In this document: piece after piece, positions 1 to 9,400 of the stretch | Layout: each line of letters opens with the position of its first letter | Numbering within the stretch: position 1 is the first letter of the stretch | Assembly: GCA_015478945.1 (NCBI GenBank) | Contig: JABUQX010038786.1 | Location: 27,501-55,000, forward strand | Origin: Trachelipus rathkii | Taxonomy: Eukaryota > Arthropoda > Malacostraca > Isopoda > Trachelipodidae | Length of the DNA: 27,500 nt | Direction of reading: 5' to 3' | Program-made: the position numbers and the translations under genes | Notes under the pieces: model-generated | What the model was told of the DNA's origin: nothing | The model's input: the letters and a program-made list of their open reading frames with translations, nothing else | Database searches by the model: none

Positions 1-179
1 ACCGTTCGACATATAAAATATTTATCCAAATAAAATATGTCTATTTTCCAAAATTTTACATGTTCTGAAAATTTCGTAATAATCGGACACTTAATAACAA
101 AAATTTGGCGATTTTTTATTTTTCAGTTGCCAAAAATAATTAAAAAAGGAAATTTCAAATAATTGGTGGCACATAACTT

Positions 180-1720
180 TTTTATTATTCATCCTATTAG
201 AATGAAATTTTCAGAGCTTATAGATTTAGACAATATAAAAAAAATTTCATTTATGGGGAAAGTCAACTATTTGAGATTTTGGAACCCCATTTTAGACCCC
301 ACGTAAAAATGGACAAAAAAGTCTTAATTTTCAGACAATTTTGATGGGGAAAAAGCAAACCGCAGCTTTTTTTGACCCCATAAACGTCATTTTCAGGTGT
401 TTTTCTGTGTCTGTATTCATTGTTTCGGCATTTTCATTTTTTCAGAATCTAAATTTTTGACATTTTTTCGTATCAACTTCTACAATTTTTTCGAAATGAC
501 TTCAAGCTTGAAATATGCATAAATGTGTCCATTACGCACAAAATGCACTAATTAATTTTTTGATTTTTTGAAAATTGTGCTCAGCAATGTCGAATTTCAA
601 AACCTCCTTTTTTTTTAATTGCTTAGCACAATTTTCATATAAATCTAAAAACTAATTCGTGCATTTATTGCGTAATGGACCCATCTATGCATATTTCAAT
701 TATCTGAAAATTAAAATTTTTATGTCCATTTTTAGGTGGGGGCTAAAATGGGGTCCCAAAATCTATAATATTGGATCCTCCCTTTATGTAAATTTTCCGC
801 ATTTCCAAAGATTTTGCAGTTGATAGCGGTTCAACCTCTTGGCTTTATCACACAAAAATATTTTTTTCCTACATCGAGTTGATATTTTGGGATATAGCAA
901 AAAATCCGCTAGACATTTATATAGTTTCCATCTATGTTTTCGATTTTATATACGATTAACATTTTTTTGATATATGATTCGTTCAAATATAATAAATTTT
1001 GATAAGTTTTTTATACTTTATTATTTTAGGAAGAAAAAAAAAAGAAAAGACAAAAGAATTTAATGATATAACGCTGCTGTATTAGATATTTCATAAAACA
1101 TCTGTTTATTGAAAATATTTCAGTGATGTAATTGTTCAAAAATCTATTGTAGTTCAGCAGGAATTCATATTTAAAAACTGCTTAGTGAAATGCTGATTCG
1201 AAATATTTGGGTAAAATTACTCAAAATCTACCAGACATTTTAAAAATGTCATTGAAATAAAAATCGTAGAGCTTGCTTTTTTCTTTTGAATGTTGTATCA
1301 TTTATCAAAATAAAATAAAAAAATATTTTTCCCGTTCCGTCCCCTTAAAAACCAATGAAAGTAGTTTTTGAATTTAGAAATTGCTGAGTACAAATTTCAA
1401 AGAATCATAAAACTATTACATGCATTCTCTATGTAATAGATCTTTCTATGTATATCTTATGTTTAAAGGCATATCGTAAAAAAATTGTAGGAGTTTAAGC
1501 GAAAAATGTTCAAAACAATAGTTTTTTAAAACTAAAAAATCTGAAAAACGGACTACAGACACATAAAAACACCCGAAAACGACGTTTTGGAGCTCAGAAA
1601 AACCAACAGTTTGCTTTTTTTCGATCAAAATTATCTGAAAATTTAGAAGTTTTAGACCATTTTTAGGGTGTGCTAAAATTTGGTGTTGTTAGAGAAAATA
1701 TTGGGCTTTGCCCTTAATTT
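180..1720. repeat. Three-copy dispersed repeat, two copies forming an imperfect palindrome
   Basis: Copy A lies on the plus strand at about 255-588. Copy B is inverted at about 618-800. Copy C is inverted at about 1340-1720. Shared blocks, read in copy A orientation, are a stretch containing 'attttggaaccccatttt', the following 'aaaaatggacaaaaaa', the block around 'aatatgcataaatgtgtcc', and 'gtgctcagcaat'. GTGCTCAGCAAT (577-588) pairs exactly except one base with ATTGCTTAGCAC (618-629) around a loop of about 29 nt. Copy A has about 170 bp (roughly 335-505) that copy B lacks. Copy C keeps this middle part, for example 'tttttctgtgtctgta' against 'tttttatgtgtctgta', so B carries a deletion. Copy C is the most diverged. 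No coding frame is shared. I read this as a non-autonomous element family; its termini and any target-site duplications are not resolved. Confidence 0.75.
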
Positions 1721-1842
1721 TTAAATTATGTTACTATTGTTTTAGTGTTAATGCTTGCAATAAAAAAGATGTATAACCAATATTATTTTACAGAACTAGT
1801 AAAATTAGGTATAAATTTAAGTAACTGTTTCTTCATTCCTAC

Positions 1843-1972
1843 CTTTGGTCCATCGGTTCTGGCGTTTTTAACACTTCTTTTAGTCTTCCTCCCTTCTACT
1901 TCAATGTCACCAAGAAAAGAATTGAATGTATAACATCTGCCGTACTTGTTGCTTGCCCACTCAACGAAGTCA
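1843..1972 (-). CDS. DEG/ENaC sodium channel, internal exon (YGxCYTFN exon)
   Basis: This exon encodes 43 whole codons preceded by one base of a split codon. It begins DFVEWASNKYGRCYTFNS. The YGRCYTFN core (residues 10-17) is the signature following the first extracellular cysteines in amiloride-sensitive/degenerin channels, trimeric cation channels of the plasma membrane. It ends ARTDGPK, where the family usually continues into a Gly-Leu-Ser-Leu-type beta strand. The acceptor on the minus strand is TTTTCAG|TGAC and the donor is CCAAAG|GTAGGA, both good consensus sites. Reading past the donor meets a stop within about 20 codons. The upstream partner exon ends at 2551, and the join completes an AG+T serine codon in frame. 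The next downstream exon was not found in 1-1800 and must lie outside the window or be lost. A pseudogene fragment cannot be excluded. Confidence 0.75.
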
Positions 1973-2171
1973 CTGAAAAGTAAAACATTTTCGAGATATG
2001 ATTCAAAATTGACGAAGAGGATTTATTAATTTTTAGTACGGAATAAAAAAAATTGAATATGTAGGTGCATAGTTATATTTTAACATAAAAAATCTATTCA
2101 ACATTTCTTAAACGAAGTTCTCAATAATGTCAGATAAAATTTAATGTAATTTTATTTCAAATGATGTGCAG

Positions 2172-2473
2172 ATGTTAGTGCCTACGAAACAGATGAAATC
2201 CTTGTTGAAGTTAAAAAATATCGTTCATTAGATTTGTCACCAATAGGAAAAGGACACACAAACGCTATTAACCCATTTCATAGTTCAAGGAACAAAGTTG
2301 ATGCAATGAATCTCAAAATTACATTGACTGTCTATGGGAGGGAAGGGGGAAGCAATTCACCTTGGTATCGATTTTGCTACAAACCGGCAATAGAAATTTT
2401 TGGAAATGTACAAGCCACTTTATCATGTGAAGATGTATATCAACTTATGAAAAATATGCCACAAACCATTTGA
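2172..2473 (+). CDS. Unrecognised protein, putative terminal exon within channel-gene intron
   Basis: An open frame of about 100 codons follows a candidate acceptor (ATGATGTGCAG at 2171) and ends at TGA 2471-2473. A polyadenylation-like AATAAA lies at 2535-2540. The peptide begins VSAYETDEILVEVKKYRSL and ends EDVYQLMKNMPQTI. Between these are basic and polar stretches and a Trp-Tyr-Arg-Phe-Cys-Tyr patch near the middle. No signal peptide, membrane segment or catalytic motif is evident. A stop at 2162-2164 blocks extension upstream, so if real it is the last exon of a spliced gene whose earlier exons I did not find. It lies on the opposite strand inside the intron between the two channel exons. 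Length and amino-acid balance are better than chance for this AT-rich DNA. I do not recognise the family; it may be a nested gene, a transposon-derived exon or a pseudogene. Confidence 0.4.
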
Positions 2474-2550
2474 GCATATTATTACAAATATTACTATCGG
2501 CAAGTTGTAAAATTAAACAAACAAGATGGCTAACAATAAATTTTCCATAC

Positions 2551-2734
2551 CTGGGGCTACATGGCATCTCATCGAAAGTGCAAAATGCAATGAACTCATT
2601 TGTATCCAATGTAGAGGTTTCCATCAAAGTTTTAGTTAGCATGAACGAGTTGATTACGTCGGAAGCATCGTTAAAATGACTTTTTAAAATTGATTCAATG
2701 TACCAAGCAAAAAATCCATTTACACCGTCGTCTT
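2551..2734 (-). CDS. DEG/ENaC sodium channel, internal exon (first ectodomain cysteines)
   Basis: This exon encodes 60 whole codons. It starts DDGVNGFFAWYIESILKSHF and ends DTNEFIAFCTFDEMPCSP. The 'CxF(D)xxxCSP' pair (Cys51 and Cys58) matches the 'CxFxGxxC' segment that immediately precedes YGxCYTFN in the amiloride-sensitive channel family. The donor is GCCCCAG|GTATGG on the minus strand. It leaves two bases (AG) that join the single T at the start of the exon at 1972, giving a serine codon and keeping frame; this phase match is strong support. The 5' limit is less sure: an acceptor ATCCAG at 2735 is used here because a stop appears in frame just upstream, in the AT microsatellite at 2741-3209. 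The exons for the cytoplasmic N terminus and first membrane segment should lie upstream (higher coordinates), but none was recognised there. Confidence 0.7.
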
Positions 2735-2740
2735 CTGGAT

Positions 2741-2939
2741 TATATATATACTATAAGTCATATATATAGATATATAATTATAATATATATATATATAATA
2801 TATATTACTATATATATATATTATATATATATTTTTTGATTTTAATATATATATATATATATTATATATATAATATATATATATAAAATAAATATATATT
2901 AATATATAATATATATATATTATTATATTAATATATATC

Positions 2940-3024
<85 letters not shown>

Positions 3025-3209
3025 TATATGTATAATATAATATATAATATATATATATATATATATTATATATATAATATATATATATATATAGTATATA
3101 CTATACTAAATATATATATATTATATAATATATTATATATATATAATATATATATATATAATATATATTTATATATATATAATATATATATAATAGTATA
3201 TATATATAA
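2741..3209. repeat. (AT)n microsatellite block
   Basis: About 470 bp is almost entirely A and T, mainly alternating TA, with interruptions such as TATATAATATAT and a run of pure (TA)n near 2942-3022. It lies immediately 5' of the minus-strand channel exon and would sit in its upstream intron. Apparent Ile/Tyr-rich ORFs here are artefacts of ATA/TAT codons. Confidence 0.95.
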
Positions 3210-3499
3210 TAAGAATGGTTTTTATATGAGGGTAAAAATAATTTGGTAAATTTTCAATGGTGCTCCCTGTCATCTTGATCTACTTAGCAAAACAAATTAC
3301 TCTACTTTTTTCAGAGTTTTAAGGCAGACTTTATGGATTTCAATCACAGCTGAAAGTTTTTGAATTTCAGGTAAAATTTGAATTGAGCTAACAATTATAT
3401 ATTGAACATTTTATTGCAATCTAAAAGACTTTCGAGCTGTAACACTTTAACAAAAACCTATGAAGCTAATAAAAATTACAGTTTGTTGTTTATACTTAC
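3210..3499. other. Unassigned spacer
   Basis: No convincing gene. On the minus strand a short open piece (about 3353-3308) sits between an acceptor-like AACTTTCAG and a donor-like AAAAAG|TAGAG and would read VIEIHKVCLKTLKK. It could be a small exon of the channel gene, but it lacks a recognisable family motif and is not annotated. Confidence 0.5.
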
Positions 3500-3709
3500 T
3501 TTCAAGACATTGAAATATATTTTTTTTATGCGTTCGAATATTTTGCTTCTAAATTGCTTTACCAAGAACAAGTACTGCTTTTGTTCTTTGCATGTTATAT
3601 GAAGTTCGATGAACTCTTCCATTCGTGCCACTCCACGTTCTGCTACATTATTTATAACTCCGAATGAGCCAACTATTAATTTATTTTTCCTATTGGATTC
3701 GCCTTCTAT
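3500..3709 (-). pseudogene. Exon of 'AERGV' invertebrate family of unknown function
   Basis: On the minus strand 70 codons are open from an acceptor-like AATAG (ending 3710) to a strong donor TTGAAA|GTAAGT (donor bases at 3499-3494). The core reads GVINNVAERGVARMEEF, followed by KEQKQYLFLVKQFR. From memory this matches a recurrent uncharacterised protein family, common in Hydra, aphids, Daphnia and copepods. Its conserved core is roughly Val-Asn-Asp-x-Ala-Glu-Arg-Gly-Val, followed 15-20 residues later by a Glu-Glu-Gln-x-Gln-x-Leu-Leu-Gln-Val-Val segment ending in His-Arg. Immediately upstream (about 3850-3706, another frame) there is a further open stretch including DAVLKKSLHDFIS, which may be part of the same decayed gene. 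The family copies are often numerous and fragmentary, so this is more likely a remnant than a working gene. Molecular function is unknown. Confidence 0.5.
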
Positions 3710-5470
3710 CTATTCTGCTTAACCTTTTTGCAGAAACTCTGATGGTACATCAAAGATTTAGGAAATGTCTTTGTATTAGTTGATATAAAATCATGAAGAC
3801 TCTTTTTAAGAACTGCATCTGGATACTGCGAGGAGATCACCAATGTCGGCCTCGTGTAGCACTTTTACAGTATAGTGTTACTCTTTCATATAATCGTCTC
3901 TTAAGAAATTATGACTATAAACAATCGGTTGATTCTGAAAAAGCAAAATGGTAGCAATTAATGAGACACTTAATCGGCAGGAGTCTCTTAATCGTTGCAA
4001 AGTTCATTCCAACGAATACTTAACTTCATTGACACTTACATCTTTTGAATATCCATTATATAAAATTGATATCCTACATACCTCTTTTAGGTTTTTTAAG
4101 AGTATTTGCTAAAATCTATTTCGTGTCGGGGCCAAGCTCTCAAGCGAGGATATGCTAATGTGGAAACCAGGAAGTCGGTTGCTACAACATAAAACAGTTC
4201 AGCAACAAACTGAGCAGATGTCCCCAGTCTGCGGCCTATACTCAGATTTCTACACTAGTATATGTGGACTCAGTTTTAATCGATATTATTCTTCATTTTA
4301 TAAATTATATATACTTGGATTGTGAATTTTTAAATAATTGCACTCGTGTGGCACATCCATATGTCGAACTCAGGGCGGAACATTTTCTAGAAGCCCGCCT
4401 GTCGCGGAATGGCTCTTTAAGGCGCCTATTTCTCTCGATTACTTTTCTTTAGATACTTCCTTTCTCAAAGAAAAATTATTGATATGGGCCAGCTTACTAC
4501 AAAGTTTTAAATATTATAATTAGGTCGTCGTTAGTGAAAGCTGCTAATGTGGATTCAGGTTCTGATTATTTCTGAACCCATAAGATATCTGGATGCAATG
4601 TTAATATTTTTTATTGTGGATTAAAAACGATCAGATGGGGACTCCGCAGTCCTATAGAGACTTCCATTAATATAATATTGACCCGATTTGAGTTCACGCA
4701 TTATATTTAAATTTCCGTTTTGTATAATCAAGTTCACAAACTGTATAGAGATATTTCCCTATTATATAAATTGAAACCTAAATCAATAAATACTGTCTCT
4801 CTCATATTGCGTTACATATGTTTTTCGCGGTATGTGAACAATGATGTAGCGGACACGTGCAAACTACCTTTACAGAAATTCAGTGTGTCTATTTTCCTCT
4901 GCATCCGTTCTTGCTCTTATAGCTATAGGACACACTTCTCCATTGCTCCTCTATTTGTAATATTTCACTGTATTTACTAGTAATGTTGTATAAAAAACTC
5001 CGAAGGTTTTACTTCATTCATTATTTTCTCCACGGATTCATTGTATGTTTTTATAGGTGAACAGCAGTATGTTAATTGCTTCTATCTTGTCCCCTGGTGG
5101 AAATTTCTGTGAATCGAATAAATAATTGGTCAATGTGCCATTTCCCTAAAGCAATGGTTTGGTAGTATAATTAAATCATGTTTACACATACCTTACAATG
5201 TCTTTCAAAATATAATATCTGTGTCACCTAGATGAGATGGAGATGTTTCTGTAAGCTTAAAAATTTTTTTTTTTATAAATCTTTTTGAGCTTTGTGTACC
5301 GGTTAATCATGGTAATATAGGTTAAGATTGTGAACTAAACAACCCATTCGAAACATCTCGAATATCTTATCTTTAGTCTCTGAAGTTAAATCTAATGACG
5401 TATATAACCAATTTAACTCTTAAGTATATACTTAAAAAGTTACCCAGATAGGAAGTGGGTGGTTAAAATT
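3710..5470. other. Gene-poor spacer with short open fragments
   Basis: No gene can be supported. The minus strand of 3890-4050 has an open piece interrupted by one stop, with an internal CTTTTTCAG, possibly older debris of the element at 3500-3850. A small hairpin-prone stretch (GGTTC...GAACC) lies near 4558-4578. A locally GC-richer patch is at 4330-4430. Plus-strand ORFs of 60-86 codons (4264-4523, 4720-4980) have no family-like motifs and look like chance. Confidence 0.6.
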
Positions 5471-6123
5471 AATTATATATATTATTATTATATAATATAT
5501 AATTTATATTATATAATATATATATATATTAATATAAATTAATACTATACTATATAATATTATAATTTATATATATAATATAATATAGTATATATATATA
5601 TAATATAATATTAATAATATATATTATATATATTATATAATATATTATAGTTATAATATATATACTATTATTAATAATATTTATATAATTATATATAATA
5701 TAGTATATAATATATTATATATATATATTATAATATATAATTATATATATTATATATATATTAATTAATAATATTATATATATAATATATAAATATATAT
5801 TATATATATATTATATATAAATTAATTAAAATATATAATATATATATATATATATATATTAATATTAATATATATTAATTATATATATATATTAATATAA
5901 TTTATATATATATTAATAAATATATATTAATAATATATATATTATTATATATATATTAATTAATTATATATAAGTATATAATATATTAATATATAATATA
6001 TATATTATATATATATATTATAATTATACACTATTATATTATAGTATATATATATAGTTATTAATATATTAATATATATATACTATTATTAATATATATG
6101 ATATATATATATATTATAATATA

Positions 6124-6182
<59 letters not shown>

Positions 6183-6326
6183 AATTAATATATACTTATA
6201 ATATATTATAAAATATATATATATATATATATTAATATATATATATATATATAATACATGTTATAATATACAATATAATATATTATATATATATATATAT
6301 AATATAATAGTATTAATATTATATAT

Positions 6327-6358
<32 letters not shown>

Positions 6359-6399
6359 TAATATATATATATATAATTAATATATTATATATATATTAC
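5471..6399. repeat. Long imperfect (AT)n / TATATTAATA tract
   Basis: About 930 bp contains almost no G or C. It is built from alternating TA dinucleotides broken by AATT, TTAATTAA and ATTAATAAT motifs, so many local palindromes exist. It ends at 'ttacctcttcc' near 6399. It separates the gene-fragment-bearing left part from the compositionally mixed middle of the window. Strand slippage and cruciform formation are expected properties; no coding signal is present. Confidence 0.95.
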
Positions 6400-9300
6400 C
6401 TCTTCCTACCATATTATTTAAGTTAAATATGAACTATTAATATTATATATATTTGATGTATATGTTACTTACTCACCCACTTCGGCACACCGCGGCAAAT
6501 GAACTAAATTCCAATCTGAAAACCTCGTTTTTATAAATTAAATTCAAATAACTTTGTGTCGTACGACCCTAAAGCCATTACTCACAATCACGTAGGAGGC
6601 GGGCAGCTTAAAATCTTTATTAGAAGCACACGACTCTCTCTACTAAATGATAGAGATCTGAGGTTAGGAAATATCAAGCACAACCTGTGAAAAGAGTGAA
6701 ATTATCCCAGGGGAACAGAGGTGGCAGGTGAAAGAAGGAGTCGCACCTGTGCAGCGAACATATATATAGAAAGTTGCTTAAATAATTCAACACAAATCTA
6801 CTACTGTCCGACACACAATCTTTAGTTTACCTACGAGGCTAGTTTCTTATTTGAATTGGTGCTCTCTCTCTACAGCGATAGTGAAAGTTCCCGTCTATTT
6901 CACTTATTGCCGCTATACATAGGTACCTATTAGAAAAATAGAATAAAGCACCCAATCGCTGCCCTTCGCTCAAAGATAGAGGGTCAAAGTGAACTTAGAA
7001 AGGAATAAAACGGACAGTTTATAAGTACTTTTTGACCCTTATTCTGACCTCCGGACCCTTATCTACAACAAGCCGAGTGCTAACCTGACCGCTCCCCCCA
7101 CCAGGACTAGTGTCAGCATAACAGTACTCCATTACAAGGCGGATGAGGCCCTGTAATATATACATGGTATATAATATATAGTAGTATATCTGTGAAGAGT
7201 AGAATAAATATATATAAGTATCCGCTCAAGCTAAACAGAACTTCTCCAGTTCTTTGTAAGGCCGCCTTTAGGCAACCGTCTATTGTTATTGATATTGAGT
7301 GAGGTTCCTAAGGAATTTTTTTGTTATATGTTTTTATAGGCCAAGGATTGTTTATATAGTCAACAGTGAGAGACGATAATGATAAGATACCTCGTAAAGA
7401 GATTATAGGAAAAGTTGTGAAGGTATGTCTTTAAGAGAGTGGGAGGCCGATAATTTTTAGAAGTTGAGTTTTTAAAGATTAATTTTGAATTATATTTTCA
7501 CATAAAGGTTGATGACCGACCCCACCTCCGTGGAATAAATATTCTCATATCTCAGAATCTAGACGAGAGATTATAGAAATCGGAATGATTTAGACTAGAA
7601 GGGCAATTCTAGAAGTATTAAAAGAGTGGAAGTATACAGATATTTGATGAATGAGTTGAAGAATGTAATAAGGGTACTGAATGATCTGATTCGGCATATG
7701 AATGTAAATTTAGATTAGTTTAAGGTGATGTGACAGGTGAGAAGATCATTAATTGAAATAAAAAGTATTAAGTAAAAAGGGAAAATATAAAGTTAAGAGA
7801 TATAAAGTTGTGATCAACCCTGAGGAACACCCACTATTGACAGAAAAAGGGAATAGGAGAAGTCGCCCAATCAACAAAAGGCCGATATCACTGAATTTTG
7901 TGAAAAAGTAAAAACTAGACAATTATAAGTATATTGACCATAAAAGAGAAAGGATAGGGAATATCCCATAAATGGAGGGGAGCTTGTGAGTAGTATAGAG
8001 CAGACGTGTAGCCATACCCTCGGTTCAATGCTTTAGGATATTAGTCAATAGACGTACCTCACTCAGGACATAAGTCATCCCCGTAAGTTCCTTATAAGGG
8101 CGCCTCAGGTTAATAATCCATTAATAATCTGATAGTTTATAAATAGTGGGAGATAAAGTTATTAACACCAGTAGACCTTACGATACGCCGAAATGACTAT
8201 CAGCTTACTGAGCGATCGGAAAGAAGGGAATGAGATTCCAAGATGGTCTTTTCCTAAAGAAGTTGAAATGTTAAAGAAGGGTTTCAAAGATCTTAGATTA
8301 CAATCAAAACAGTGATGTAGGTGAGACTATAGGCGATAGTCTAAGAAGGTTATAAGATAGGCGTAGATCTTACCTGTTTTTCGGAAAGGTGACATTGAGA
8401 TACATTAGTGCGTGCTCCTAAATACACTGATGGAAAAGTACGTTTTATGAGTATTAGAGACATATAGAGAATTATAGTTGAACGAGGGGTTAGGTCACAG
8501 CACGGAAGCAACTCCCTCAAAACTCTGGCGTGAGGAATTTGCTCCATCCGGAGTTACCTACACCGGCCTTCCTAACGGTCTCATAGATCTTCTAGTGAGC
8601 CCATGCATCCCGTATCATAATAATTGATTAATTACAGGCAAAGACAATTTAGTGAACACCTGAATGGAGAAGGTTATATGTAGTGGAATGAAGAATGCCA
8701 GAATCTATCCATGAGGATTGAGTTAGAGGGGAAAATTTTAGTAGAGATTAGCCGAATGTAAGATTTAGCCTTTTTTCAGTTGAGAGAGTTTAGCTAACAG
8801 AGCCTAATCAGACTCGAATAAGAGGAGGAAAGGCAGAATTTCATAACATGAATAGATTGTTTTATTAAGATAAGTTTTATTGGGCAATAATAGGCCATAG
8901 AAAGAATTTAATTACTAATGAGAGGAGGAAACCACAGGGAGTGTATAGCGCACCTTTCGTTTTTGATTTGATAAGAGGCCCGCTTTAAGCTTCGGTCGAA
9001 GATGTGTTATATCTCCTTTACTACCAACGCTTTGTTTTATTTTTTTCTAATAGCTATATATCTGCTGATATAGAGGAAAAGAAATTAGGCAAGACATAAG
9101 AGGCGATCGTATAGGAAAACATTTAGGAGTGTGGAGGGAAACGGAGTAAATTAAAATTTTTTTATGCGACTTCAAATATTTTCTCAACCCAGAATAAATA
9201 TATGTTATTAAAACAACTCGAATATTTCAGGCCTGGTTTACTTTACTTCTATCACAATCGATGGAAAACTTCTAGCGAAATAATTTGTAGAGGGCACAGT

Positions 9301-9400
9301 GCAAAGATTAGATTTGTTAAACTCTTAAAGGGCAATGTAAACCTCTCTCTGGGAGTTCGATCTCAGAAATTATACCAAATTTTGAGACAGATTTTGAATA
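6400..9400. other. Unassigned region, plus strand purine-rich from about 7.3 to 9.0 kb
   Basis: No exon, RNA gene or transposon motif was recognised on either strand. From about 7360 to 8960 the plus strand is visibly enriched in GA-rich words (gagag, aggaaa, agaagg, gtgagag) with many in-frame stops. A GC-richer stretch at 7040-7160 ('ctccggaccc', 'ccgctccccccacc') is not a tRNA or a recognisable promoter. The open frames (8350-8547 minus, 9202-9405 plus) are short and motif-free. Confidence 0.6.

Noticed and set aside
2720..3249. Ile/Tyr-rich ORFs of 73 codons on both strands
   Set aside because: They are read-through of (AT)n microsatellite (ATA/TAT codons) with no protein-like composition.
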